Origin: Neodiprion pinetum
Taxonomy: Eukaryota > Arthropoda > Insecta > Hymenoptera > Diprionidae
DNA: 64,000 bases
Reading direction: 5' to 3'
Assembly: GCF_021155775.2 (NCBI RefSeq)
Contig: NC_060235.2
Span: 13,045,193 to 13,109,192, forward strand
Below, in pieces: positions 24,339 to 35,590 of the stretch (positions are counted from its first letter, which is position 1; the number at the start of each line of letters is the position of its first letter). Below the pieces are notes generated by a model that saw only the letters and a list, made by a program, of their open reading frames with translations, searched no databases and was not told the DNA's origin. A program made the position numbers and the translations under genes.

Positions 24339-26659
24339 AGGGTGTCCCTAAATTGCCTTCCACGGACTAGCCAGCAAGATACCTCGTTAAAATCCAACCG
24401 AGAATTTCTTTTCCGGAAGCTCGTCCGACGCATATTTTTTGAATTATAAGCGATAGCCCTAGGCCAATCAGAGTGCACCATTTCATCTAGATTTGCCGCC
24501 GCGGAAATTGCTGTTTTGTTCGTCTGGGTGAATTATTATTATTTGTTTACGAATTGAATATCGGCACCTCCCCTCTCTCCCTGTTGTACCCCTTCTCGAG
24601 CGCTGACCTCGGTATTGTTACCGCGGCACACGCTGCCGGCCGCACACCCACGGACGCACACTCGTGTGTGTGAAACATAAGCGAATGCCCAGCTACACAA
24701 TACTACGAAACACACATCTACGAGTGAAAATAAAAATATATCCCCAAATAAATCAGCGGATTTAAGATTTAATGTTATAAAACACTTCCAATCATCGATG
24801 TATGCATCAAACTAGAGATTTTAGATGGTTGATATGCCGTTTGGGTTCATAATTAGTCATTCAATCAATCTGAATTATGCTTTCCAAACATTTTTTGTGT
24901 CTTTGCAACATAATTCTTCCACTAGTTTGAAATTCATCATTGACATCCGATTTTTCAATAATGCGAGGGAAAAAAAACTTGCTGAATTGACGTGTCAATG
25001 GGTTTGTAAATCAATTACGATTCACCTGAGTTAACACAAAATAACTGAATAAATGAGAATTCACTGAATCACTAACAATGATAACCGAAATCATGAGAAT
25101 TATTTGAGATATAACTGAATTAGGAAGAGTTGTAATAAGTCAAGTTACTTTGAATAACTTTAGATTCGTGCCAAAATTTTATGTTTAGAGAGAAAAATAA
25201 TTAAATTCAAATAAAAAAGTAATTTTAAATCAAGAAAAAGGAAATTCCCAAATACCTGAATTCAAATGAAGCAATTTCAATTTAATAAATCGATCTTAAT
25301 TTGAGGAAAAATAATAATTATTATTAGGAATAGAAAAATGAAGTCGAATTACATGAATAAATTCAATTAATTCAATTCAAAAAAATATGGTGTCATTCAA
25401 ATTCCTAGTCATTTCCTCGTCGAGGTATTTGAGAGATATTTTGATAATTCATAGCCTTATTCAAAATATTTTTAAGTTTGATAAATTTTGAGTAATTGAT
25501 ACTTAAATTACATACATCGATACTGTATTGCATCGTTCGTGTGAGTAAACAAGCGGCTCCAGACCCACATTGAATCGACGAGGAAATGACTAGGAATTTG
25601 AATGACACCATATTTTTTTGAATTGAATTAATTGAATTTATTCATGTAATTCGACTTCATTTTTCTATTCCTAATAATAATTATTATTTTTCCTCAAATT
25701 CAGATAGATTTATTAAATTGAAATTGCTTCATTTGAATTCAGGTATTTGGGAATTTCCTTCTTCTTGATTTGAAATTACTTTTTTATTTGAATTTAATTA
25801 TTTTTCTCTCTAAACATAAAATTTTGGCACGAATCTAAAGTTATTCAAAGTAACTTGACTTATTACAACTCTTCCTAATTCAGTTATATCTCAAATAATT
25901 CGCATGATTTCGGTTATCATTGTTAGTGATTCAGTGAATTCTCATTTATTCAGTTATTTTGTGTTAACTCAAGTGAATCGTAATTGATTTACAAACCCAT
26001 TGACACGTCAATTCAGCAAGTTTTTTTTCCCTCGCATTATTGAAAAATCGGATGTCAATGATGAATTTCAAACTAGTGGAAGAATTATGTTGCAAAGACA
26101 CAAGAAATGTTCGGAAAGCATAATTCAGATTGATTGAATGACTAATTATGAACCCTAACGGCATATCAACCATCTAAAATCTCTAGTTTGATGCATACAT
26201 CGATGATTGGAAGTGTTTTATAACATTAAATCTTAAATCCGCTGATTTATTTGGGGATATATTTTTATTTTCACTCGTAGATGTGTGTTTCGTAGTATTG
26301 TGTAGCTGGGCATTCGCTTATGTTTCACACACACGAGTGTGCGTCCGCGGGTGTGCGGCCGGCAGCGTGTGCCGCGGTAACAATACCGAGGTCAGCGCTC
26401 GAGAAGGGGTACAACAGGGAGAGAGGGGAGGTGCCGATATTCAATTCGTAAACGAATAATAATAATTCACCCAGACGAAGAAAACAGCAATTTCCGCGGC
26501 GGCAAATCCAGATGAAATGGTGCACTCTGATTGGCCTAACGCTATCGCTTATAATTCAAAAACTATGCGTCGAACGAGCTTGCGGCAAAGAAATTCTCGG
26601 TTGGATTTGAGTCAGGTATCACGCTGACTGGTCCGTGGCCCCCAATTTAGGGACATCCT
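24339..26659. mobile_element. Foldback element with two 1,085-bp inverted arms
   Basis: Left arm 24339-25423 and right arm 25575-26659 are reverse complements over their full, equal length of 1,085 bp with only scattered mismatches; the spacer is 151 bp. The outer end reads AGGGTGTCCCTAAATTG. Each arm holds a mirrored 69-codon ORF (24825-25034 plus, 25964-26173 minus) with no known domain; its conservation is explained by arm identity. A second foldback at 49698-50620 has a similar AGGGTGT start. The left flank is satellite and the right flank is Polinton integrase, with no matching target duplication, so one flank was lost after insertion or the site is rearranged. Confidence 0.85.
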
Positions 26660-26969
26660 TCAGTGCGGGCGATCGAGTTCGAATCAGCAAGTACAAGAAT
26701 GTATTCGAAAAGGCTATACGCCCAATTGGACGACTGAAATATTCACCGTGAGTGAGGTGAAAGATACCAATCCACTGACGTACAAACCTACAGATTATCA
26801 AGATCATCCCATCGAGGGGGGCTTCTACGAGGAGGAGCTAGGCAAAGTAAAATACCCCGACGGCTATCTTGTGGAGAAAGTATTACGCAAACGGTGGAAT
26901 CGGGTCTATGAGAAGTGGTTTGATTTTGATAGTTCGCACAAAAGCCGGATAAATAAAACAGCCATGTAA
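26659..26969 (+). pseudogene. Polinton/Maverick integrase, C-terminal fragment
   Basis: Two overlapping frames read through an SH3-like then chromodomain-like end of a Polinton retroviral-type integrase: GDRVRISKYKNVFEK in one frame, then NWTTEIFTVSEVKDTNP, IEGGFYEEELGKVKYP and YLVEKVLRKRWNRVYEKW in the next. A one-base frameshift lies near 26709. The catalytic core is absent: the sequence begins at the edge of the foldback element. It ends at the natural stop (TAA at 26967). It is a remnant with no activity expected. Confidence 0.75.
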
Positions 26970-27139
26970 CATAATTTTTATGTATTTTCCGAATTACAAT
27001 AAAAGATTTGAATATACAAATATTTCCACACTTATCTCCTTTGCATGCACATGTGCCGTACTCGATGCCATGATAATAATAATAATAATAATAATCATAA
27101 TCTGCAATTTTTCCATACGATTATTACACATTTTATTTT

Positions 27140-27247
27140 TTTCATCTTCAGAAAACTTTTTTTCATTTTCAGAAAACTCATTTTCATTTTCAGAAAACTT
27201 TTTTTCGTTTTCAGAAAACTTATTTTCATTTTCTGAAAACTTTTTTT
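27140..27247 (+). repeat. About 21-bp minisatellite, left part
   Basis: Five units of the pattern TTTTCAGAAAACTTTTTTTC in tandem. The same repeat continues at 36049-36112 on the far side of the LTR retrotransposon, so the retrotransposon landed in this minisatellite. An ATA/AAT microsatellite lies just upstream (27068-27100). Confidence 0.85.
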
Positions 27248-27254
27248 ACGTGTT

Positions 27255-27691
27255 TGTTACGTCCTCCAGACTTTATATTCCTTTCCCACGCTCTTAGTTA
27301 CCTTACGCTCTGTAGTCTACCCTTATCGTTCGCGAGTCAGCAGGTTCTCCTGTAACTCGCGGCCAGCTCGCCTGCTACATCCGGCAGAAGCAGGCAGATC
27401 CATCCCAGCACTCAAGCAAGACACCTATCCCTCTAAACCAAGACCATACCCTTTTTCCCTTGACCGACTCCGTTGCATTGACCACTAATAAATAATCATA
27501 CACTTTAAATCGTTTACCCTCCCTTAATACCGATCCCTTTCTATTCCATTCCCTTCCTGCATTGGGAGTAGTAGCACGCGAGTGCATAGTCGACGTGAAC
27601 GGACCCTACAATAGCCAAATAACACCTTGGCTGGGCGTGGAGTAAGCTCCGATTACCGCTCATCGGAGCCTACGCAATCTACCCCGTAACA
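27255..27691 (+). repeat. 5' LTR (437 bp)
   Basis: TGTTACGTCC...CCCCGTAACA; matches 35591-36027 base for base except about three substitutions. Confidence 0.95.
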
Positions 27692-27694
27692 TTT

Positions 27695-27706
27695 TGGTGG
27701 CAGCGG
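27695..27706 (+). promoter_or_regulatory. Putative primer-binding site
   Basis: TGGTGGCAGCGG starts three bases after the LTR end, the usual place for a tRNA primer site, and begins with the expected TGG. I cannot name the tRNA from sequence alone. Confidence 0.5.
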
Positions 27707-28360
27707 TTTTGCCCGTCGACCTACCCGTCAGTGCAGTGCTGCATGTTTTCTACGAAAGTGTTCAGTGCTCAAAATTTCTAACGCCGTATCAATCAGTGAT
27801 AGCCGTGTTACGAACGAACTCCGGCCCACGAGGTACTGTGACAGGCATGCAGAACCTATTCAACTCGCCACGGACACAGGCTCTGCAAACAGTCCCCAAT
27901 TTCAATAACTCCGTCACATTTTGGTACTATTGAAATTCATCGATACGTACGACGTCGAATAACTGTGTAGCGAGTGGAAATTCAGTGCGATAGCCAAGTT
28001 AAGCCGCACACCGCATCTGAACACATCACCCTTCGAACCGACAAATATTGAATGGACCCTTCCCGCTCATTCGGACTCCTGCAACCCTGTTGAGACGAGA
28101 ACCTGGACCCGAAAGTGACATCGCCCTAAGACCTGGATTACCACACTTATTTATCAACACACCACGGAGTACCTCATCTATACCCTCCTCGTGCAGACGC
28201 ATGACGTGTATCGCCTCTTCAAGTTTCACCTGCGTCCAGCTGCCTAGAACCATGCTGTACTCTGTTTTTGCGTTTACCTTCGCCCTGTAAGTCTATTCTA
28301 AGTCTTAGTATTAAGTTGATATTTTTATTCCTGTACTTGCAATACCCTGCTTAAATCAAC
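27707..28360 (+). other. Untranslated leader of the macro-domain retrotransposon
   Basis: About 650 bp between primer site and gag. Short ORFs are present but none has a recognisable domain or continues into gag; I see no gene here. Confidence 0.6.
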
Positions 28361-29452
28361 ATGGCACCAACTAACGAAACCGGTTCAAATTTTTGGTCAG
28401 TAAAAGATGTCTTGCCGACAATCCCCCCTTTTGACGGCCACAACATGCCCTTTGACTCATTTGTAGAACAATTACGTCACGTAGAGACTCTTATAAAAGC
28501 TTCGGATAAAATGACTTTCGCCAAATTTGCGCAATCAAAGGTTACAGGCCCCGCATCTCAATATTTAATAGGCATTAACTGTAATGACGTCGAGGACCTC
28601 ATAACTGCCCTTAGCCGAGCATACCGCCCGGATATCCCCATACGCCAGTTATCCGCTCAATTAGATAGAATTACACAACAACCATATGAGCGCATCATAG
28701 ATTACTCGTGCAGAATAAGAGCAATATCAAAAGAAATAAGCACAGCAATCATAGCCAAACACACACCAGACTTAGCAACGCTTCTACTGAACGATCTAAA
28801 GAAGGATACCTCTAGATCGTTTATTAGAGGGCTTCGGCCAGAATTGGAGTGGAGAATCGCTACTATCAGACCATTACCAACCTTCGAAACTGCCGTCAGC
28901 ATCGCCGAAGGTGAAGAAGCCGAGCTAATTAACCGTCAGATGCAATTCTCTGCACATTATTTTACCCCCTCTACACCCATGTGTCTGCCGTTACCCCCCC
29001 ATACTGCTCCTCCGTCTCAGGTGCCCACCGCGGCCTCCTCTATCCCCCCCCTGATGTCATTGCCCACACGTGGTTACGTTTATCAACCAGCGCCTCGTAC
29101 CGAACCCGGAACCTACGCCCAAGCACTCCATCCGAAGAACAGTTCTGCTGACCACGTTAATGCTCTGCCCAGCACTTGTCAATTTTGTAACCACCAGGGT
29201 CACTCCATCACAGAATGTCACCGTTTGCAAAGTAAAAGATATTGTACCAAATGTCGCAGAATGGGCCACTTCCACAATGAATGCAACGTAAACCAAGAAC
29301 TGCACTGCGACAATTGTAATCGCAGAGGCCACACAGTAGACCGATGTAGATCCTTTCCGCGTAATAACCAAGGCAATGCAGGCTCAAATAAACATTTAAA
29401 CGGGAACATCGCCCGCGGGGAGAACGCGCCCGCGAGCAATGCAAACAACTAG
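28361..29452 (+). CDS. gag: Gag with three CCHC zinc knuckles
   Basis: A 363-residue intact ORF from ATG to TAG. The N-terminal two thirds is the helical capsid-like region (FDSFVEQLRHVETLI, SFIRGLRPELEWRI). A Pro-rich stretch follows (about residues 200-255), then three C-x2-C-x4-H-x4-C knuckles (CQFCNHQGHSITEC, CTKCRRMGHFHNEC, CDNCNRRGHTVDRC; residues about 272-330). The knuckles bind the genomic RNA. The stop is 77 bp before the first recognised start of pol, and pol is in another frame. Confidence 0.92.
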   Translation: MAPTNETGSNFWSVKDVLPTIPPFDGHNMPFDSFVEQLRHVETLIKASDKMTFAKFAQSKVTGPASQYLIGINCNDVEDLITALSRAYRPDIPIRQLSAQLDRITQQPYERIIDYSCRIRAISKEISTAIIAKHTPDLATLLLNDLKKDTSRSFIRGLRPELEWRIATIRPLPTFETAVSIAEGEEAELINRQMQFSAHYFTPSTPMCLPLPPHTAPPSQVPTAASSIPPLMSLPTRGYVYQPAPRTEPGTYAQALHPKNSSADHVNALPSTCQFCNHQGHSITECHRLQSKRYCTKCRRMGHFHNECNVNQELHCDNCNRRGHTVDRCRSFPRNNQGNAGSNKHLNGNIARGENAPASNANN

Positions 29453-32357
29453 CGTTCCGATCTTGAAGTCATATCCTCATAACAGCTTCAGCTGACCCTC
29501 CACTAATTTCGATCGACACCCCCGAGCTAATGAAAATATCTACATTTATTATTGACACCGGTGCAGACGTCAACTTGGTCAAAGAAAGTTCCGTTAGGCC
29601 CCTTGTACGACGAACAACCGACGAACGTTTGACGCTGACTGGTATAACAGACAAAAAGACGCAAACTATCGCAAAAACGGAAATACGTTTTAATAATAAA
29701 TCCCATACCTTTCACTTGGTCCCTGACTCGTTTCCGATTCCGCACGACGGCATCTTAGGCCAGCCATTCTTACAAAAAGAGAAAGCAACTATTTCTTTCA
29801 ACTCAAACTCGGTGATGCTTGGATCCTCATTGCCAATCTACTTTAGTAAATTCGATGAACCCTCGTCCGCGCCCGAAAAAACGCGCGTAATTACAATACA
29901 GGCCCGTACCGTGAAAGCCATCCCACTAATAGTTGCGAACCCAGACACTAAAGTAGGTTACCTTAAACGCATCGATTTAGGCAACAATGTTCTATGTGGT
30001 GAAGCGTTAGTTGAAAACCAGAACGGCATCGCTTACTCGTACGCGTTCAATTGTAACGAATCTGCCGTAGAGATAAGACCCCCAACAGTAACCCTAGACG
30101 AGTTCGACGAGCCACTGAGTACAGTCATGCCCAACGCTACGCCTACTGCATCGAGTAACCACCACAGCGATGCCCGCGCCAAAACCCTCGTTTCGCACCC
30201 AGGCCCTCTCCTCAGCAACTCATTAATTGTTTCTGCCGCCAAGCGTACATCGCGACCGACTAATAATCCCCCCTCCTGCCCCATCCAGTCCACTGACCTC
30301 GCGCAACTGCAATCCGATCCTCCTATCCCTGACGACAGTACACCCTGTCCCGGTGCCGCAACAGTGCTCTTGACTGACAGTAGGTCAGAAAGATTGGACG
30401 TCCTAAAGAACAGCTTACATCTTGATCATTTGAATGAGACCGAAAAACAATATATGTTTAACCTCGTAACAGAATTTAACCATCTCTTTTACCTCCCAGG
30501 TGATAAATTAGGCCACACCAATTTATCTCATCACACTATCCCCACGATGGACAATACGCCCATTCATACCAAACAATACCGTTTTCCCAAAATTCACAAA
30601 GACGAAATCGAATCCCAAGTTGATAAACTACTCAAACAAAATCTTATTAAACATTCCTCATCTCCGTATAATTCCCCGGTGTGGATCGTTCCAAAAAAAC
30701 CGGATAGTGACGGCAATAAACGATGGCGTATGGTAATCGACTACAGAAAACTTAACGAAAAAACGGTCGGCGACGCATACCCCATGCCCGATATCACGGA
30801 AATCCTTGACCAGCTTGGCTCAGCTAAATACTTTTCCACATTCGACCTTGCTTCCGGGTTCCACCAAATTCCCATGCATCCGGACCACAGCACGAAAACT
30901 GCATTTTCCACACCTAGAGGCCATTATGAATTTTCTCGTATGCCCTTCGGACTAAAGAACGCCCCCGCCACGTTTCAAAGGCTCATGGACCAAGTCCTTC
31001 TAGGCCTTCCAAGGCAACGAGATGTTCGTATATTTAGATGACATAGTTATTTACGCTAGAAACTTGCAAGAACATGAAATTAAATTTCGGAAATTAATGA
31101 AGCGACTAACCGCTGCTGGTTTAACTCTACAGCCAGACAAGTGCGAATTCTTGCGCAAGGAAGTCGTTTACCTCGGACACCTCATAACTGAGTCAGGAGT
31201 AAAACCTGACCCTGGTAAATTAATAGCTGTAAAAGAGTATCCTGTCCCCAAAAGTCCCAAAAACGTTAGACAGTTCCTTGGCCTTTTAGGTTATTACCGA
31301 AGATTTGTTCCAAATTTTGGAAAAATTGCTAAATGCCTTAACAATTTAACGAAGAAGGATACCCCTTTCATCTGGACGTCCGAACACCAGTCTGCCTTTG
31401 AAACCTTACGCGATTGTTTATGCAAAGAACCAATTCTACAACACCCGGACTTCAACAAACCATTCACGCTCACTACAGACGCGTCAAAATTCGCGATAGG
31501 TGCAGTTCTCAGTCAAGATAAAGACGGTGCCGACCTACCGGTAGCATACGCATCCCGAGCCCTCAAGCCCGCTGAATTAAACTACTCGGTACCTGATAAA
31601 GAATTCTTAGCCGCCTACTGGAGTATGAATCACTTTCGCCCCTACAACTATGGTCAGAAGTTCACTTTAATAACAGACCACGAGCCACTCAAATGGGTAA
31701 AAAGCGTCAAGAAGCCTAATTCCCGTTTATTACGATGGAGCTTAGAACTAGCAGAGTACGACTTCGATACGAAATACAAGTCCGGAAAATCTAATACCAA
31801 CGCTGATGCTCTGTCCAGGAACGCACCGCCCGACACCGCTCAAATTCTTCCCATAGATGCAAAACGCCCCCGTCCAACGACTGAAGCCTCTAGCGATAAA
31901 CCAAAAAAACGCACTAAAAACACTCATCAGTACCCCAGACGCCCTCGACAGACCACAGACGAGTCCACCAACCCAGCTCCACTGAAACACCCTAAAATCT
32001 CACAACCCTGTAAGATGATATACTCCTCTGATGCCTCTAATTCCTCTGATCTCTCCGACGATGAGTTCAGCGATAAAGAAACTCCGTTGCTCAAAACCCC
32101 CCTCGTTACCCCGGCACCGATCCCAGAACATCACCAACCTAAACGCCATCGCGAAACAAATACTTCAACAAATCCTGGGCCTCATAAAAGACCATACCTG
32201 AGCTATTTTTCAGATTCTTCCCTTAGCTCGGATGACTTACAGACCCCAGAAACTGAATCAGGAACCGATGACCTTTGTCCAACCACCGATTTACCGGGCC
32301 CTGCTTATAGCGATTTCCTCATAGAAAGCGAAACTTTTCCTCTCATGCGTAATAGAC

Positions 32358-32775
32358 GTATCAAAGAAATAAAAGCTGACCTATTACAGCAAAAGGATAA
32401 CTTGGCTCATTGCATATCGGCTGACTGCCAAATGTCAAAAGGAATCGCTTCAGAACTGACAGAACGTAGATTCATAAACCGCGAACAACTTAGAGAATTC
32501 GACCCGACTGTGACTGACGTTATTTCTGTGGTACATGGAAACCGGAAAATCTATAACCTAGTTACGAAGTCCAAATACAGCGACAAACCTTTGCCCCACG
32601 TTTTTTTTGACACCTTGGTTAACTTTAGGAAAACCCTGCAAGAAGATGGCGTAACATCCGTCTCGATACCATTGATAGGTTGCGGACTTGACAAATTAGA
32701 ATGGAGCGCGGTACGCAGAATGATCCATTACGTTTTCAAAAATTCGAAAATAAGAATCACCGTTTGCCGCCTCGA
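32358..32775 (+). other. Macro domain 1, TARG1/OARD1-like, in pol
   Basis: About 139 residues with the order of TARG1-type macro domains: IKADLLQQKDNLAHCISADC, QMSKGIASEL (adenine/ribose side), IYNLVTKSK with the Lys at the position of the TARG1 catalytic Lys, an amphipathic helix (FDTLVNFRKTLQEDGV), VSIPLIGCGLDKLEW with the glycine-rich loop and the Asp at the TARG1 catalytic position, and a final helix and strand (KIRITVCRL). TARG1 removes ADP-ribose esters from proteins; here both catalytic residues are in place, so activity is possible. The family assignment is by motif recognition. Confidence 0.82.
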
Positions 32776-33284
32776 CTCTCCGCTTCCTGCCACCGCGCGC
32801 CCCTGCATTACACCCCTCCCGTTTATACTAACCTCCCTGACCCTGTCCCTTCCACATCTGGATTACCCCCCCGCCGCCATCTGCGAAAGGAATCGGAACG
32901 TCCGACTAAACCTGCAGCACCTCGTCCGATTCCACCTCCACTCCCACCCACTGACGTCATCATGCCCTCCCCTGTCGGGCCTCCGCGTCCCGCTAGGAGA
33001 TACCCCCCCGCTACTTCCAGGCCGACGAACCCTTCCTTACACTCCTGTTCCCCTCCCCCCTCGCCCCTCCCGCCCACCTCTGATAACGACGACAGTTCCG
33101 ACTTGCTCACAGACGCTGAATACTATACGTGCACTCAACAATTCGACTCCCATATGGAAATTACTGACCATAACCATGACAGTGCTCTCAACACTAACGA
33201 TGATCAAATTAATGACCCTCACGGTTTCGCATATTTTATTGACAACTTGGACGACATACCAGTATCGGACAATGTCAAAGATAC

Positions 33285-33695
33285 CAATGATGGACTTTTG
33301 ATGCTCAAAACCAACTATGCGCACTTCATATCGACAGACTGCGCTTGGATCAAAGGTATACCAGGCCAACTTGCCGGCGAGAATATGGTTGACCCAAAAA
33401 TAGTAATGAGGCCTCGTCCGCGAAAATTTGATATCATTGAATCTAAGCACAATAGTCGACGTATTTTCACCCTAGTATTGAAAACAAAAGGCTCAGATAA
33501 AAGCAATCTATACGATATCTTCAAGCTATTGTCCAAACTGAAAACGGCTTTAGCCGATTCAAACCTAAAGTCTCTTGCCCTCCCGATAACCGATGACAGT
33601 TTAGACGCTCTCGATCCTCGCGTTATCCGAAAACTTCTATCCTATATTTTCGCAGACTTAGAAATTCAAATCATCCTTTGTCGAAACACGACTGT
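33285..33695 (+). other. Macro domain 2, degenerate, in pol next to integrase
   Basis: The segment parallels macro domain 1: LLMLKTNYAHFISTDCAWIKGI against LAHCISADCQMSKGI, RRIFTLVLKTKGSD against KIYNLVTKSKYSD, a helix FKLLSKLKTALADSNL, LALPITDDSLDALDP against IPLIGCGLDKLEW, and LEIQIILC at the end. The glycine-rich GCG loop is replaced by TDDS, although a Lys and an Asp remain at the equivalent places. It probably cannot bind ADP-ribose in the usual way and may be structural. It arose most simply by duplication of the first domain. It runs directly into the integrase zinc finger. Confidence 0.68.
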
Positions 33696-34748
33696 CATCC
33701 CAGACGAATGTTTACGAAAAGAAATAATCAGAGAATGCCACGAATCGTTGATCGGCGGTCATCAAGGTGTCACTAAAATATATAACCGCATTAGACAAAA
33801 GTATTTTTGGCCCCGTATGAAAGAACAAATCCAAGATTCCATGAGAACTTGCGAGATTTGCCAAAGAAAAAAATTGGTCAGAGTAAAAACCAAATTGCCA
33901 ATGATGATAACGGACACGCCTGCCGATGCATTCGACAAAGTGGCATTAGATATTGTTGGACCTCTACCCCTTACTAAATCGAACAACAAATATCTTTTGA
34001 CGATACAATGCAATTTGACAAAATTCTTGGACGCCATCCCTTTACCTGATGCCACCGCCAAAACTATAGGCGCAGCATTCGCAAAAGAATACATTACACG
34101 TTACGGTGCTCCTCGAGCAATACTCACAGACCAAGGACAGAATTTTATGAGCACAGTCATCAAACATCTTTGTAAACTTTTCAAAATTAAGCAAATACGA
34201 ACCACAGCTTACCGCCCACAGTCTAACGGATCGCTAGAACGCAGTCACCTTATTCTCACTGAGCACATCAAACACTACACGGATGCTGGTAAAGACTGGG
34301 ACGATTACATCCGCTTTGCAATTTTTTGTTATAACACCGCGAAGCACGAAGGTACTAACTTCACCCCCCACCAACTAATTTTTGGCTCTCAAGCCAGACT
34401 CCCAACAGACGCGAACCCTGCCAGCGCGTATACTCGTTCCTACGATTCCTTCCTTCTAGACTTAATCGCTAATCTATCCAGCATAAGAAAACACGCCGCG
34501 TCCAACCTACAACAAGCAAAGCATCGTTCCAAGACGTATTACGACCGTAACGTCAACAGCCAAAATTTCGAAGCAGGTCAAAAGGTCTATCTACTGAACG
34601 AAACCCGATCCAAATTCGACGACCACTATAAAGGAGTGTATACGATTAAACGTATAATTGACAATATTAACGCTGAAATTTGGATTACCCCCCGAAAAAC
34701 TAAAATCGTCCATTTCAATAAATTGAAATTGGCACACTTAACCGACTA

Positions 34749-35177
34749 ATTGACCTGGACCGACGCTTGAACGAATACGAACTTGACCTGTCCAGTTTAG
34801 TAGACGCTATCCCCTTAGCCCAAAAAGGTATCGTCCAACCTAAAATTCTATCACCAGAACAAATTATTTCCAGCCTTAAACATATCCCTCACCCGCGTCG
34901 TACAAAACCCCAAATTCCTACGCGCCATGCCATCCACCACCCGCACCTAGAAATAATACCATTTCCCGATGACCTGCCTACTCGCTCTTCGTCGCTGCTC
35001 CGGACCCAATCGGAAATTGAAATGACGGAACCAGGCATACCTAAGCCACGTAAATTGTTCCCGAGCAAAGCTTTAACGATAGCTCCGAACCACTCGAAGT
35101 TTGGCGCTAAGCCCTCCGCTATTAGCAATTATATTCTTTCATTGCCTTATTCTGCCCATAATAATCTGCAGCCATAA
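34749..35177 (+). CDS. Pro-rich 3' ORF downstream of integrase, unknown
   Basis: An open frame of about 140 residues overlaps the last base of the integrase stop and is in a different frame. There is no ATG at the start (first Leu codon TTG at 34767). It is rich in Pro, Ile and basic residues, with no signal peptide or membrane segment, so it does not look like an envelope gene. It may be a chance open frame or a lost C-terminal part of pol. Confidence 0.3.
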   Translation: MDLDRRLNEYELDLSSLVDAIPLAQKGIVQPKILSPEQIISSLKHIPHPRRTKPQIPTRHAIHHPHLEIIPFPDDLPTRSSSLLRTQSEIEMTEPGIPKPRKLFPSKALTIAPNHSKFGAKPSAISNYILSLPYSAHNNLQP

Positions 35178-35268
35178 TATAATCATCAGCACGTTGCATA
35201 AGTTTCGTTTATAACATACACAATATCTATCATATATACAATATCTATCATATATACCACCACATTTA

Positions 35269-35516
35269 TAAGATGTCATTTATAAATTTTTTTTTATTCA
35301 AATGTATACTAACCCACTTGAACGCGCACTAACATCTAGGCGCTATATTTTAAGACTCCTCTTTGTAATATTCTGTAAGTGATTCAGTACGATAAGATGT
35401 CATTTATAAAATTTTTTTTTATTCAAATGTATACTAACCCACTTAAACGCGCACTAACATCTAGGCGCTAGATTTTAAGACCTTTCTTTGTAATATTCTG
35501 TAAGTGAGTCACTACG
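35269..35516 (+). repeat. Two-copy 124-bp tandem repeat
   Basis: 35269-35392 and 35393-35516 are near-identical direct repeats (AAGATGTCATTTATAAA, CGCACTAACATCTAGGCGCT) in the 3' untranslated part of the element. They follow a short repeat of ATATCTATCATATATAC. Function unknown. Confidence 0.85.
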
Positions 35517-35577
35517 TTTCATGGCCTTCCGCTTCCTTCCGAACATTCTATTTCGTACCCTCACCGAATGTTCTTCC

Positions 35578-35590
35578 CCAAGGGGGGGCG
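35578..35590 (+). promoter_or_regulatory. Polypurine tract
   Basis: CCAAGGGGGGGCG directly precedes the 3' LTR; the G-run is the expected primer for plus-strand synthesis. Confidence 0.8.

Larger units (their letters stand above)
29530..34749 (+). pseudogene. pol: Pol polyprotein: PR-RT-RNaseH-Macro1-Macro2-INT, two frame breaks
   Basis: Frame 1 (29530-31041) holds the aspartic protease (IDTGADVNLV) and RT fingers/palm (VIDYRKLNEKT, FSTFDLASGFHQIP, MPFGLKNAPATF). Near 31008 one extra base shifts the frame; frame 2 (31022 on) continues with YLDD, RNase H (LTTDASKFAIGAVLSQ, NADALSR), a Ser/Asp/Pro-rich linker and macro domain 1. A second frame change lies at about 32772-32830. Frame 1 then has a Pro-rich linker, macro domain 2 and integrase: HHCC finger (CHESLIGGHQG...CEIC) and the DDE core (LDIVGP, TDQGQNF, NGSLERSH). 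Standard Gypsy pol passes from RNase H to integrase in about 100 residues; here roughly 600 residues are interposed. Confidence 0.9.

Noticed and set aside
24825..26173. A conserved 69-residue protein encoded twice in the foldback arms
   Set aside because: The two copies are mirror images within inverted arms, so their similarity follows from arm identity and is no evidence of coding.
29057..29448. Minus-strand ORFs over the gag zinc knuckles
   Set aside because: Shadows of the gag reading frame.
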